A DNA stretch of 64,000 nucleotides from Meiothermus sp. (lineage in GTDB: Bacteria; Deinococcota; Deinococci; Deinococcales; Thermaceae). The stretch spans positions 372,001 to 436,000 of the forward strand of contig NZ_BPIK01000002.1 of the NCBI RefSeq assembly GCF_026004075.1, read 5' to 3'. Below the pieces are notes generated by a model, which saw nothing but the letters and a program-made list of their open reading frames with translations, searched no databases and had not been told where the DNA came from. A program made the translations under genes and the position numbers. Shown here one piece after another: positions 35,029 to 44,150 of this stretch (the stretch's first letter is position 1; each line of letters begins with the position of its first letter).

Positions 35029-36230
35029 CCGCCTCGCAGGCCGCGAAACAGCCGGGCGGTGTTGGCCGCTGCCGCGGCGTAGAGCAGGGCCCCCACAAAA
35101 AAAGGCAGCCCCACCAGCCAGGGGGCCACTTCGGGCCTCGCTACCACCGAAAAGAGGAACCCACCCAAAAGACCGCCCACCGCCACCGTCAGGCTTTGCA
35201 GACCGGCCAGCGCCCCTTGCAGGGTGCCCTGCTCTTGAGGCGAAACCTCGCGGGTCAGGAAGGACTGGATGAGGGGCTGGCCCAGGTTGCTCAGGGCGGC
35301 CAGGGCGATGATGGCGTACATCATCCAGCCCTGGGTCGCCAGACCGTACAGGGTGAAGGAGAACAGCCCCACGCTCTGGGCCAGGATCAGCGCCCGGCGC
35401 TCCCCCAGGCGGGCCACCACAGGCCGAACCAGCCCGGCCTGGACAATCACGCCGCCCAAGCCCACCAGAAACAGCGAGAAGCCCACCTCGAGCGGCTTCC
35501 AACCAAACTTATAGGCGGTATACAGAACCCAGACGCTCTGCAAAGCCCCGAAAGCCAGAAAGATGAGCGAGAGGCTCAGGGATAACCCCCGCAAGATGGG
35601 GGTTTTCCGCAAGACCCCCAGGGCCACAAACGGGTTGAGCGAGCGGGCCTGGGTGTTGCGGTTTTCCGGCTTGAGCGACTCGGGCAGCACAAAGTAGCCA
35701 TACAAAAAGTTGAGGAAGGCCAGCCCCGCCGCAAAGTAGAAGGGCAGGCGCAGGTCAATGTTGCCCAGCAGCCCTCCCAGCACCGGCCCCAGCACGAAAC
35801 CCATCCCAAAGGTGGCCCCAATCAGGCCAAAGTTGCGGGCCCGCTCTTCGGGCCTGGAGATATCGGCAATGTAGGCGTTGGCGGTCGAGAGGCTGGCCCC
35901 CAATGCCCCGGCAATCACCCGCGCAGCAAACAGCACCCAGATGGACTGGGTGAGGGCGGCAATCAAATAATCCACGGCGGTGCCCACCAGCGAGGCCAGC
36001 AGCACCGGGCGGCGCCCGTAGCGGTCGGAGAGCATGCCCAGGATAGGGCCAAAGGCGAATTGCATCACGGCGTACACCGCAAAAAACAGGCCGTTGAGCC
36101 GGGCCCCCGCCTCCACGCCGCCGGCCAGGGTCTCGATGAGCTTGGGCAAGACCGGAATGACCAGACCCAGGCCCATCACGTTGATAAGTACCGAAATCAG
36201 GATGAAGGGAATAGAGGCGCTCTTCGACAT
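35025..36230 (-). CDS. MFS efflux transporter (TetA/DHA1-like)
   Basis: A 401-residue 12-span major-facilitator protein. Motif A '[14 protein letters not shown]' is in loop 2-3 and '[13 protein letters not shown]' in helix 5 (motif C, antiporter type). It resembles tetracycline/multidrug H+ antiporters. Start at 36230 with CATAAT 9 nt upstream. Divergent from tsaE. Confidence 0.9.
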   Translation of the reverse strand: MSKSASIPFILISVLINVMGLGLVIPVLPKLIETLAGGVEAGARLNGLFFAVYAVMQFAFGPILGMLSDRYGRRPVLLASLVGTAVDYLIAALTQSIWVLFAARVIAGALGASLSTANAYIADISRPEERARNFGLIGATFGMGFVLGPVLGGLLGNIDLRLPFYFAAGLAFLNFLYGYFVLPESLKPENRNTQARSLNPFVALGVLRKTPILRGLSLSLSLIFLAFGALQSVWVLYTAYKFGWKPLEVGFSLFLVGLGGVIVQAGLVRPVVARLGERRALILAQSVGLFSFTLYGLATQGWMMYAIIALAALSNLGQPLIQSFLTREVSPQEQGTLQGALAGLQSLTVAVGGLLGGFLFSVVARPEVAPWLVGLPFFVGALLYAAAAANTARLFRGLRGG

Positions 36231-36304
36231 GACCGCGCCATTATGACACCCGCGGCCCGGGCGGATTGGAAGCACAGGCTCATCCAGGCGATAAGCTAGT
36301 AAGC

Positions 36305-36730
36305 GTGCTGCTGAAGCATCTGGAAGACACCCGTTCGGTTGCCCACCGGCTCGCACAAAGCCTGCCCGAAGGGGCGCTGGTGCTGCTTACGGGGCCCATG
36401 GGCGCGGGCAAGACCACCCTGGTGCAGTTCATCGCCCAGGCCCTGGGGTTCCAGGGCGAGGTGACCAGCCCCACCTACACCCTGATTCACGAATACCCCA
36501 GCCCGCAGGGCCTGATCGTGCATATCGACGCCTACCGCATGGCCGACCAGGAGGAGCTTTTTAATCTGGGCCTCGAGGACTACCTGCCCGAGGCCCGCCT
36601 GGTGCTGATTGAATGGGGGAAGCCTGAGGTGTTCCCGGATAGCCTGGAGATCCGCCTGACCCCTACCGAAGATGGACGGAGGCTCGAGATCATCCCCCAC
36701 GGCCACGCGCCGCTCCCGAAACTGGCCTGA
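36305..36730 (+). CDS. tsaE: tRNA t6A biosynthesis ATPase TsaE
   Basis: A 141-residue P-loop protein, normal TsaE length. Walker A 'LTGPMGAGKTTLVQFIA', 'GEVTSPTYTLIHEY' and 'IDAYRMADQEELFNLGLEDY' are diagnostic. With TsaB, TsaC and TsaD it makes threonylcarbamoyladenosine at position 37 of ANN-decoding tRNAs. GTG start at 36305 with TAAGCT 7 nt upstream; no Shine-Dalgarno. Confidence 0.95.
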   Translation: MLLKHLEDTRSVAHRLAQSLPEGALVLLTGPMGAGKTTLVQFIAQALGFQGEVTSPTYTLIHEYPSPQGLIVHIDAYRMADQEELFNLGLEDYLPEARLVLIEWGKPEVFPDSLEIRLTPTEDGRRLEIIPHGHAPLPKLA

Positions 36731-36847
36731 GCACCCCACGGGCAGCTTCGCCCTTGGGGCCCGTCGCGGCCAACCAAGTTTTGCTGTTCAGAAAGCTATT
36801 TGTTCCCCAGAATGAGGAAAAATCCGTTGTGGGGCACGGGGCTCTTT

Positions 36848-36876
36848 TTGGAGGGGTGACCGGTTGGTCATATAAT
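36848..36876 (+). promoter_or_regulatory. Sugar ABC operon promoter with embedded operator
   Basis: TTGGAG (36848-36853), 17-bp spacer, TATAAT (36871-36876). The 14 bp directly before the -10 box (36857-36870) form the inverted repeat TGACC-GGTT-GGTCA, a good position for a repressor. AAAGGAGG precedes the ATG at 36911. Confidence 0.6.
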
Positions 36877-36910
36877 GGGTACGACCCCTCGAGGTTAAAG
36901 GAGGCAGTTC

Positions 36911-38155
36911 ATGCGAAAAGCCCTAGTCATCCTGATCGTTTTGTTGGGAGCGGCGCTGGCCCAGGGTCAGGTCACCATCACCTACTGGCAGTACGACTTC
37001 AGGAGCAAGGTTGAGGCGGTGAACGAGCTGATCAAAAAATTCGAGGCCGCCAACCCCGGCATCAAGGTGCAGCACCAGACCTTCCCCTTCGATGCCTACC
37101 AGCAAAAAGTGGCTTCCTCGATTCCCGCGGGCCAGGGGCCGGATGTGGTCAACCTGTTTTATGGCTGGCTGCCCACCTGGGTCAAGGCCGGGTATCTGCA
37201 ACCCATGCCCGCCGAGTACATCAAGGTGCTGGATAGCGAGTTCTCGAGCCTGGCCCAGGCCGCCAAGGTAGGGGGCAAGCTCTACGGCATGCCCACCGCG
37301 GTGCGTTCGCTGGCCCTGTTCTATAACCGTGACCTCTTGAACGCCGCCGGCTTCAAGAACCCGCCCAAAACCTGGGACGAGTTTCTGAGCATGGCAGCCA
37401 AGCTGACCATCAAGGACGGCAACAGGTTCACCCAACTGGGCTACGCCATGGCCCCCGACGGGCAGGATCACCACCTGGTGCGCGAGGTGCTGATCCGGCA
37501 GTTTGGCGGGCGGCCCTACTCCGACGATGGGCGCCGGGTACTTTACGGCGATGCCGCTGGCCTCAGGGCCTTCACCTTCTACACCGACTGGCTCAAAAAG
37601 TACAACGTGGGCACCCTGGGCAACCAGTTCTTCCCCGGCAACAACGCCTACCGCGACGCCTTTATCGCCGGCAAGGTGGGCATGATTATTGATGGCTCGT
37701 TCGCCATCGGCACCATCCGCAGCGGGGCCAAGTTCAACTGGGGTGTGGCCGAGCTGCCCGTAGAAAAAATTGGCGCCCGCAAGGTGAACTACGGCTCCTT
37801 CTGGATGCACGGCCTGACCCCCCTGGCCACCGGGCCCAAGCAGGCGGCCTCGCTCAAGTTCTTGGAGTTTCTGGTCTCCGAGGAAACCCAGCGCTACTGG
37901 CTCGAGAAGGTGGGCGAGCTGCCGGCCCGCAAAAGCCTGATCAAAGACCCCAAACTCACCCTGGACAAGGTCTTTGGCCCCTTCGTGCTCTCGCTGGCCT
38001 ATGCCAAAGCCACGCCTTTTGTGGATGAAATCGGGCAGCGCAAGGTCATGACCGATGCCATCAACCGGGTGCTGCTGGAAAACAAAGACCCGGCGGAGTC
38101 CTGGCGCATGGCCGTGGCCGAGGAGCAAAAGCTGCTGGACGCGTTCTGGAAGTAG
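36911..38155 (+). CDS. Sugar ABC transporter, substrate-binding protein
   Basis: A 414-residue extracytoplasmic solute-binding protein of family 1 (CUT1). The Sec signal peptide ends near 'AALAQGQVTITYWQ'. 'FEAANPGIKVQHQTFPFD', 'GMPTAVRSLALFYNRDLLNA' and 'GKVGMIIDGSF' are typical for maltose/oligosaccharide-type binding proteins. AAAGGAGG lies upstream. The ligand is not predictable; the downstream GH125-like gene points to manno-oligosaccharides or related glycans. No ATPase gene is in the cluster, so a shared MsmX/MalK-type ATPase is likely. Confidence 0.92.
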   Translation: MRKALVILIVLLGAALAQGQVTITYWQYDFRSKVEAVNELIKKFEAANPGIKVQHQTFPFDAYQQKVASSIPAGQGPDVVNLFYGWLPTWVKAGYLQPMPAEYIKVLDSEFSSLAQAAKVGGKLYGMPTAVRSLALFYNRDLLNAAGFKNPPKTWDEFLSMAAKLTIKDGNRFTQLGYAMAPDGQDHHLVREVLIRQFGGRPYSDDGRRVLYGDAAGLRAFTFYTDWLKKYNVGTLGNQFFPGNNAYRDAFIAGKVGMIIDGSFAIGTIRSGAKFNWGVAELPVEKIGARKVNYGSFWMHGLTPLATGPKQAASLKFLEFLVSEETQRYWLEKVGELPARKSLIKDPKLTLDKVFGPFVLSLAYAKATPFVDEIGQRKVMTDAINRVLLENKDPAESWRMAVAEEQKLLDAFWK

Positions 38156-38169
38156 CGCACCCGGCTCGA

Positions 38170-38203
38170 GGGATTCTTCGCCAGGGGGCGAGGAATCCCT
38201 TTT
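38170..38203 (+). terminator. Intra-operon stem-loop after the binding-protein gene
   Basis: GGGATTCTTCGCC pairs with GGGCGAGGAATCCC, imperfectly at one position, and is followed by TTTT. Hairpins here commonly raise binding-protein levels relative to the permeases by 3'-end protection or partial termination. Confidence 0.6.
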
Positions 38204-38245
38204 CCACCCAACACAAGCGACTATGAGGGGACTTTGGAGTCCGGT

Positions 38246-39172
38246 ATGGCATTTTCTATGAGACCCTCTGAGCCCACCCGACGCGGCGTATCGCTGGCGA
38301 CCCGCGAGGCGCTGTGGGCCCTGGCCTTCCTAGCCATCCCGCTGGCCTTTTTCCTGTTTATCCGCATCTGGCCGGCCTTCCAGGCCCTGTGGCTCTCGCT
38401 CTTCAACTGGCACGCCGACCCCAGCCAACGGCCTTTTGTGGGCCTCGAGCACTACCACCAGATGCTGGACGACCGGCTCCTGCTCAAAGCCCTGCAAAAC
38501 ACGCTGGCCTACACCCTGCTGGGCGTTCCCCTGCAGCTATTGTTGGGGCTTTGCATCGCCCTCTTGCTGAACGCGGTAACGCGCTTCCGGGAGGTGTTCC
38601 GGGCCATCTACTTTGCGCCCTACGTGACCCCTGCGGCCGCCATCGCCTGGGTGTTTAGCTGGATGCTCTCGCCCAATTTTGGCATTGTCAACGAAATTCT
38701 GGGGGTGTTCGGTATCCCGCCCCAGCCCTTCCTGACCAGCCCCTCCCAGGCCCTGGTCACCGTGACCATGGTGGTGGTGTGGCAGAACCTGGGTTTTCAG
38801 GTGGTGCTATTCCTGGCGGGCCTGCAAAACATTCCCCGCGACTACTACGAGGCCGCCCGCATAGATGGGGCCAGCAACTGGCAGCTCTTCCGCCACATCA
38901 CCCTTCCGCTTTTGAACCCGGTGATGGTCTTCTCGGCGGTGATCGGCACCATCGGCTTCTTACAGCTGTTCACCCAGGTGGTCAACCTCAACTTCACCGA
39001 CCAGGGCGGGCCGCTGGGCTCGACCCTGACCCTGGCCCTCTACATCTACCAGCAAGCCTTTGCCCGGTTTGACCTGGGCTATGCCGCCGCCATCACGGTG
39101 CTGCTGTTTGTGATTATCCTGGCCATCACCCTGGTGCAACTGCGGCTTTTGTCTCGGCGGGTGGAGTACTGA
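38246..39172 (+). CDS. Sugar ABC transporter, permease (MalF-type)
   Basis: A ~308-residue CUT1 permease with six membrane spans. The EAA loop that contacts the ATPase reads 'YYEAARIDGASNWQLFRHIT'. Start at 38246, with GGAG 7 nt upstream; a TTG at 38234 is less likely. It overlaps the next permease by 1 bp (TGATG). Confidence 0.93.
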   Translation: MAFSMRPSEPTRRGVSLATREALWALAFLAIPLAFFLFIRIWPAFQALWLSLFNWHADPSQRPFVGLEHYHQMLDDRLLLKALQNTLAYTLLGVPLQLLLGLCIALLLNAVTRFREVFRAIYFAPYVTPAAAIAWVFSWMLSPNFGIVNEILGVFGIPPQPFLTSPSQALVTVTMVVVWQNLGFQVVLFLAGLQNIPRDYYEAARIDGASNWQLFRHITLPLLNPVMVFSAVIGTIGFLQLFTQVVNLNFTDQGGPLGSTLTLALYIYQQAFARFDLGYAAAITVLLFVIILAITLVQLRLLSRRVEY

Positions 39173-39984
39173 TGAAACGCCTGTCCACGCTCCTGATCTA
39201 CCTGCTGCTCATCCTGGGCAGCCTGGTGATGTTTTTTCCGTTTGTGTGGATGTTCCTGACCTCCCTCAAGCCCTTCGCCGAGATTTTCGAGCTCAGGGTG
39301 CTGCCCCAGGCCCCTACCCTGGACAACTACCGCGAGGTGCTGTTCAAAACCCAGTTTCCCCGCTGGTTCCTCAACAGCCTGATTGTGGCGCTCATCACCA
39401 CGGCCTCGGTGCTGTTCTTCGACGCACTGGTGGGCTACACCCTGGCCAAGCTGCGCTTTCCCGGCAAGGGGTTCATTTTTGTGCTGATCCTTTCGACCCT
39501 GATGGTGCCCACCGAGATGCTGATCATCCCCTGGTACGTGATGAGCACCGAGTACGGCTGGAGCAACACCTACTGGGGTCTGCTGTTTCCGGGCCTCATC
39601 AGCGCTTTTGGGGTGTTTCTGATGCGGCAGTTTTTCCAGACCCTGCCCACCGACCTGCTAGATGCCGGGCGGATAGACGGGCTGAGCGAGTTTGGGGTGT
39701 TCTGGCGCATCGCCTTCCCACTGGTGCGCCCGGCCCTGGCGGCTTTGGGTATCTTTACCTTTCTGGGCAACTGGAACGCCTTTTTGTGGCCCCTGATTGT
39801 GGTACAGACCGCCGATATGCGCACCATACCGGTGGGGGTGGCGCTGTTCTCGAGCGAGGCCGGCACCGCCTGGAACCTGATTATGGCGGCCAGCAGCCTG
39901 GCGGTGCTGCCGGTGCTGCTGGTCTTCCTGTTCTTCCAGCGCCAGATTATCGAGGGCGTGGTGCTGACCGGGGTCAAGGGCTAG
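39172..39984 (+). CDS. Sugar ABC transporter, permease (MalG-type)
   Basis: A 270-residue CUT1 permease with six spans. EAA loop: 'LLDAGRIDGLSEFGVFWRIA'. The final 'FQRQIIEGVVLTGVKG' is typical of MalG homologues. Third gene of the operon; a hairpin-bearing element follows directly. Confidence 0.94.
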   Translation: MKRLSTLLIYLLLILGSLVMFFPFVWMFLTSLKPFAEIFELRVLPQAPTLDNYREVLFKTQFPRWFLNSLIVALITTASVLFFDALVGYTLAKLRFPGKGFIFVLILSTLMVPTEMLIIPWYVMSTEYGWSNTYWGLLFPGLISAFGVFLMRQFFQTLPTDLLDAGRIDGLSEFGVFWRIAFPLVRPALAALGIFTFLGNWNAFLWPLIVVQTADMRTIPVGVALFSSEAGTAWNLIMAASSLAVLPVLLVFLFFQRQIIEGVVLTGVKG

Positions 39985-39985
39985 A

Positions 39986-40085
39986 GCGGTTCTCGGAAAG
40001 AGCTGAGCAATCTTCAAAAATCAACACCGCTTCGCTGGACTCGTTTTTTGCCGCTAGGACTAGCGGCAAAAACAGAGGGAACCGC
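39986..40085. repeat. 100-bp element with terminal inverted repeats and inner terminator hairpin
   Basis: It begins GCGGTTC and ends GAACCGC (7-bp terminal inverted repeats). Inside, 40044-40072 is TTTTTTGCCGCTA-GGAC-TAGCGGCAAAAA, a bidirectional terminator. It sits between the permease stop and the small membrane-protein gene. MITE-like in shape, but only one copy was seen. Confidence 0.5.
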
Positions 40086-40117
40086 GATGAAGGGGTTTTC
40101 CTGGTAATCTGGTCGGC

Positions 40118-40327
40118 ATGAACCAGCGCCTGGGCCAGAGGCTATGGCAGCAGTACCGCGGGCATCTGGTCAGCTTTGCCGCGGGGGTGCTGGTGGGCGT
40201 GATGTTCGCCGACTGGCTGCGCAGCATCGTGACCGTTCTGTTCGTGCTGGGGGTGCTGGGGGCGATGTACTTCATCTGGGTCTACTTCGATAAGCTCAAG
40301 AAGCAGTGTGCCGCCTTATGGAGCTGA
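40118..40327 (+). CDS. Small membrane protein
   Basis: A 69-residue protein with two predicted spans ('LVSFAAGVLVGVMFADWL' and 'VTVLFVLGVLGAMYFIWVYF') and a basic start. Unknown family. Its stop overlaps the start region of the glycosidase gene, suggesting coupling. It lies downstream of the terminator-bearing element, so it probably has its own promoter. Confidence 0.65.
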   Translation: MNQRLGQRLWQQYRGHLVSFAAGVLVGVMFADWLRSIVTVLFVLGVLGAMYFIWVYFDKLKKQCAALWS

Positions 40328-42030
40328 TGACGCCCGCCCCCATCCTGGACGCACCCCCCGAGCACCTGCCCACCGGGAACCTCGAGGTGCACGTAGAAGC
40401 CAGCCCCCAGGCCCCCTCCATTTCGCGCATCGGGGTGGCCTCGCTGGGGCTCAATGGGCTGCTGGACTGGGTAGGTGAACCGCTGCTGGAAGTGTCCGGG
40501 CGGGGCTGGCAGGTCTCGCGCCTCGCGGACTGGATTCCCTGCTGGGAGAACGAGCACCTCACGGTTACGCTGCTGGCCCCCTGGGGGGAGCGGGGGCTGG
40601 CGCTGCGCCTCGAGCCCAAACAGAAGGGCCCCCTTCAGGTGGCGGGGAACCTCGAGTACCTGGGCCTGCGGCGCTTCCGGGAGGAGCCGCTCGACTGCGT
40701 CTTCCACAGCGGGCAGGACGGCTGGACGGGGAGCTATGTGCTGGAAGCCCGCACCTACCGTACCCTGCTGGCTTTGGGCCTGCAGGCCGACCCCCCGCCC
40801 CGTCGCACCAACTGGGGGCCGCAGTTCGTGCTCGAGTGGGACACCGGCCCGGTCACGCTCTACCTGGGCCTGGCCCCCGAAAGCGATGGGGCCCGCACCA
40901 CCGCCCTGCACCTGCGGCGGGTGGGCTGGGAGAGCCTGCTGCGCAAGACCCTGCACAAGCTGGCCTTGCTGACCACCCACTACAGCGGCCCCCTCTACGA
41001 GGTCTACCGGCGGCATCTGATTTTCAGCTACTTCTACGCCCAGGCCGACACCCTGGAGGGCGAGCCGGTGCTGCTCACCTCGAGGAGCCCGCACTACTAC
41101 GTCTCGGGGGCCTACTGGGCCCGCGACGCGCTTTTGTGGTTTTTTCCGGCCCTGCTCAAGGCCGACCGCAAACGGGCCAAGGCGGTGCTGAAAGCGGTAT
41201 TTCAGCGCCAGGCCCGCTGGCCGGGGGAGCACGCCCAGTACCTGAGCGGGCCGCCCCTGTATCCCGGCTTCGAGCTCGACCAGGCCGCGGCCTACCCCCT
41301 GGCCCTGGCCCGCTACCTCGAGGCCACCGGCCCCAACCCCGAGCTGGTGGCCGAGCTGCGCGAGCCCCTGGCCTGGGTGTTGGCACGGGTGGCCGAGGAA
41401 AAACACCCCTCCCTCACCCTCTACCGCACCTTCCTCTCCCCCACCGACGACCCGGTCAGGGAGCCCTACCTGACCTACGACAACGCGCTGTGGTGCGTGG
41501 CGCTGGAACGGCTGGCCCCCTTCTGGCCGGAACCCGAGGCGCTCAGGCTCGAGGCCCGCACCCTGCGCGAGACCCTCTACCGCCAGGCCGAGCGCAACGG
41601 GCGTTTCGTTTTCAGCTTTGAGCCGGGGGGCCCCCACACCTTCGCCGACGAACCCGCGGGCAGCCTGCTGCTGCTCCCGCACCTGGGCTTCTGCAGCCGC
41701 CAGGATCCCATCTGGCAGGCCACCGCGCTCTGGATTCTGGGAAACGACAACCCCCACCACTACAAAGGGCGCTTCCCCGGCGAGGGCTCGGCCCATTTTC
41801 CCTTTCCCTCGGGCTTTGGCCTGGCCAACCGGATTCTCTCGGGGCTGATGCGGCCGGCAGGGGACGCGCTCATGATCCTCGAGCAGGCCCCCCTCGACCA
41901 GGGCTACGCCTGCGAGTCCTTCGACCCCGAGACCGGCCAGGCCCGCACCGGGGTGGGGTTTGCTGCGCTGGCCGGCTTTATTGCCTACGCGCTGGCCGCG
42001 GGCAAAGACCCCAAAGGGCCTACCGTATAG
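40318..42030 (+). CDS. GH125-like glycoside hydrolase (exo-alpha-mannosidase type)
   Basis: A ~570-residue protein. An N-terminal beta-rich region is followed by an (alpha/alpha)6-type domain from ~'SPHYYVSGAYWARDALLWFF'. The C-terminal part, with 'AGSLLLLPHLGFCS', 'ILGNDNPHHYKGRFPGEGS' and 'GYACESFDPETGQ', parallels GH125 exo-alpha-1,6-mannosidases. The similarity is by motif layout and is not strong; another inverting (alpha/alpha)6 glycosidase is possible. No signal peptide, so it is cytoplasmic and would act on sugars brought in by the adjacent ABC transporter. Starts at 40306 or 40327 are alternatives. Confidence 0.7.
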   Translation: MELMTPAPILDAPPEHLPTGNLEVHVEASPQAPSISRIGVASLGLNGLLDWVGEPLLEVSGRGWQVSRLADWIPCWENEHLTVTLLAPWGERGLALRLEPKQKGPLQVAGNLEYLGLRRFREEPLDCVFHSGQDGWTGSYVLEARTYRTLLALGLQADPPPRRTNWGPQFVLEWDTGPVTLYLGLAPESDGARTTALHLRRVGWESLLRKTLHKLALLTTHYSGPLYEVYRRHLIFSYFYAQADTLEGEPVLLTSRSPHYYVSGAYWARDALLWFFPALLKADRKRAKAVLKAVFQRQARWPGEHAQYLSGPPLYPGFELDQAAAYPLALARYLEATGPNPELVAELREPLAWVLARVAEEKHPSLTLYRTFLSPTDDPVREPYLTYDNALWCVALERLAPFWPEPEALRLEARTLRETLYRQAERNGRFVFSFEPGGPHTFADEPAGSLLLLPHLGFCSRQDPIWQATALWILGNDNPHHYKGRFPGEGSAHFPFPSGFGLANRILSGLMRPAGDALMILEQAPLDQGYACESFDPETGQARTGVGFAALAGFIAYALAAGKDPKGPTV

Positions 42031-42628
42031 CCAGCCAGGTCAGAAGCAACAGAACACCCAGGCCCGTCAGTGCCACGGTCAAGGCCGCGCTGCGGGTTTT
42101 GCGGAAGTACAGCGAGAGCACGAAGCCCGTAAGCGCCACCAGCAACAAAAACCCGCCCGAGAGGTCAATCAGCCAGGCCCAGGCCGGGCCAGCATCCCGC
42201 CCGCGGTGCAGATCGTTCAGGACGGCCACCGGCCCCTGGGCCACCACCTTGAGGGTATAGCTGCCGTCGGCCCGGCTAATGAAGGCATCGGCGGCATAGC
42301 CAGGGGCGCGGAAGCTGATGGAAGCCTCCTGGTCGTCGGCGCGGGTGTCGCTCACCTGCCCTCGTAGGCCGTGGGCGGCCCGCAAGGCCTCGGCAGCCTC
42401 GAGCCAGTTGACCTCGCCCCCTTGCTGCCAGCCCTGGGGCAGGGTGCCTTGGTAGGTGTGGATGGTCTGGGCATTGCCAAACACCCACTCGGGATGGTTG
42501 AGGGTGATGCCGGTAGCGGCAAAAAACAACACCACCAGCAGGCTCAACATAGAAGCGTAGAGATGCAGCCAGCGGGCCAGGGCATAGACCCTCGAGCGCA
42601 GTGGTTTCTGCGCTTTTTCCACTGGCAT
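42020..42628 (-). CDS. PepSY-associated transmembrane protein
   Basis: A ~202-residue protein. One span near the N-terminus ('LHLYASMLSLLVVLFFAATG' then ITLNHPEW, the PepSY_TM signature), an extracytoplasmic PepSY-like region ('ISFRAPGYAADAFISRADGS', 'VLNDLHRGRDAG') and two further spans. Such proteins often move electrons across the membrane. Start at 42628; the ATG at 42646 overlaps DUF2271. It ends tail-to-tail with the glycosidase gene (11-bp overlap). Last gene of the ApbE cluster. Confidence 0.85.
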   Translation of the reverse strand: MPVEKAQKPLRSRVYALARWLHLYASMLSLLVVLFFAATGITLNHPEWVFGNAQTIHTYQGTLPQGWQQGGEVNWLEAAEALRAAHGLRGQVSDTRADDQEASISFRAPGYAADAFISRADGSYTLKVVAQGPVAVLNDLHRGRDAGPAWAWLIDLSGGFLLLVALTGFVLSLYFRKTRSAALTVALTGLGVLLLLTWLAIR

Positions 42629-42629
42629 C

Positions 42630-43166
42630 TCAGCCCTGCCGATCATAGGAAAGGCTCACCTCCTTAAGCTCGCCAGCCACGTTGTAGCTGCGCTTGAAAG
42701 GGGTCTGGGCCAGGGTGACTTTTTCGCGGAACAGCTCGTAGGGGCCGTGCTCGCGCACCAGCTCTACGCACACGTAATAGTCGCCCTGATTAACCAGGTT
42801 GCCCTTGTCGTCCTTGCCGTCCCAGCTCAGGGTGTAGCGCCCCGGCATCCGGGTAGGGCCCGATACGGCCTCGGTGGGCTCGTTGCTGCGGTACCAGCGC
42901 CGGAGTTCGTTGAGCCAGCGCGGGCCCTTGCGGGACTGCTCAAACCAGACCGCCAGGGTGCGCACCGGCAGGCCCTGGGCGTTCTCGAGCCAGACCGCCA
43001 CATAAGGTGCGCGGTATCGCGTACCCCCTCCCACAAACTCGAAGGTAATGTCCAGCTTCATACCCGCCCACCGGGCCTGGGCCAGGCTTTTACCAGCCCA
43101 CAGGGTGAGTACAAGACCAATCATCCAATACACAAAGTTTCGACGGCTGATAAAGGAGCGTTTCAT
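42630..43166 (-). CDS. DUF2271 secreted protein
   Basis: A 178-residue protein with an N-terminal signal that includes paired arginines ('SFISRRNFVYWMIGLVL'). The DUF2271 region has 'APYVAVWLENAQGLPVRTLA' and 'GRYTLSWDGKDDKGNLVNQG'. DUF2271 genes commonly neighbour ApbE and PepSY_TM genes in extracytoplasmic flavin systems. It overlaps apbE by 4 bp. Confidence 0.88.
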   Translation of the reverse strand: MKRSFISRRNFVYWMIGLVLTLWAGKSLAQARWAGMKLDITFEFVGGGTRYRAPYVAVWLENAQGLPVRTLAVWFEQSRKGPRWLNELRRWYRSNEPTEAVSGPTRMPGRYTLSWDGKDDKGNLVNQGDYYVCVELVREHGPYELFREKVTLAQTPFKRSYNVAGELKEVSLSYDRQG

Positions 43167-44070
43167 CGAATCACCTCGGTTATTTGCTGTGTAAAGCTGG
43201 GGTTGGTATGGGTGCGTCCGTTGGCCTCCACCAATAAGCAGCCCACCCCAAATACCTCGGCCAGGGCCAGGCTGAGCATGGGCTCGAGCACACAGAAAGC
43301 CGTGGCCAGCACATCGGCGGTGGCTGCGTCTGGGGCCAGCACCGTGGCCTGCACCATCTGGGTGGCAGGCCGGGCCGTGCGGGGGTCGAACAGGTGCGCT
43401 CCCCGCTGCGAGCGACCACTGGTGGCCACGCCCTGGTTGCAGACCGAGAGCCGGGCCAGCGGCGGGGCGTTGTCGGCCACGTCCAGGGGATCGGCCACCC
43501 CAACCCGCACCGGCTGCGACCCGATATGCCGGATCTCCCCGCCCAGGTTGAGCAGCACCTCCTCGGCCCCCTGCGCTACCGCGGCCTGGGCCGCGCGGTC
43601 GGCGATATGCCCTTTGGCCAGGGCGTTTAAGGTGAGGGGCAGCGCGGTGAGTTTATGGGCTACACGGCCCTCCAGCCGCCACAGGGGGCCCTTGAGCGCC
43701 TGGCGCAGGGCCTCGAGTTCGTCCTCGGTGGGTTTGGGGTTTTGCCTGTATAAAGCCTGGATGGCCGCAGCCGCCGGGTTAAAGGCCCCGTGGGTGTAGG
43801 CCATCCAGCCTTCGGCGGCGTGCAGCAAGGCATGGAGTTCCGGCGAAAGCTGGGCTATGCCCTGGGCCTGCCAGCGCGCGAGTTCGGAGTCGGGCGAAAA
43901 GCTACTGAAGATGCGCTCGAGGCGCTCAATTTCGGCCAAGCTGGCGGCCTCGGCGGCGCGGGCTTGCCGCGGGCCCTGGCTCGCACCTGAAGGGTCAGGG
44001 TCGTACCCAGCACCCCCTCGTAGTGGGCCTGATGCAGGTACGGGCGTGGTCTGAATAGGGCCAGCGGCAT
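43163..44070 (-). pseudogene. apbE: FAD:protein FMN transferase (ApbE), frameshifted
   Basis: The main frame (43163-43939) holds most of ApbE: 'SLAEIERLERIFSSFSPDSE', 'LNALAKGHIADRA', 'EVLLNLGGEIRHIG' and 'APDAATADVLATAF'. The missing start, with the family's 'GTTLTLQV' motif, lies just upstream in another frame from an ATG at 44070 behind GAGAGGAG. Adding one base near 43963 joins them into ~300 residues. ApbE links FMN to threonines of exported proteins. It could be a sequencing error or a recent inactivation; a TTG at 43939 could start a truncated product. Confidence 0.78.
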
Positions 44071-44150
44071 CACGGGTGCTCCTCTCCGCAGGGAAGTATC
44101 CCCGTGCGGCATAAGGTTTGCGTAAACAAAGGATGAAGCTTTGGTGAAGG

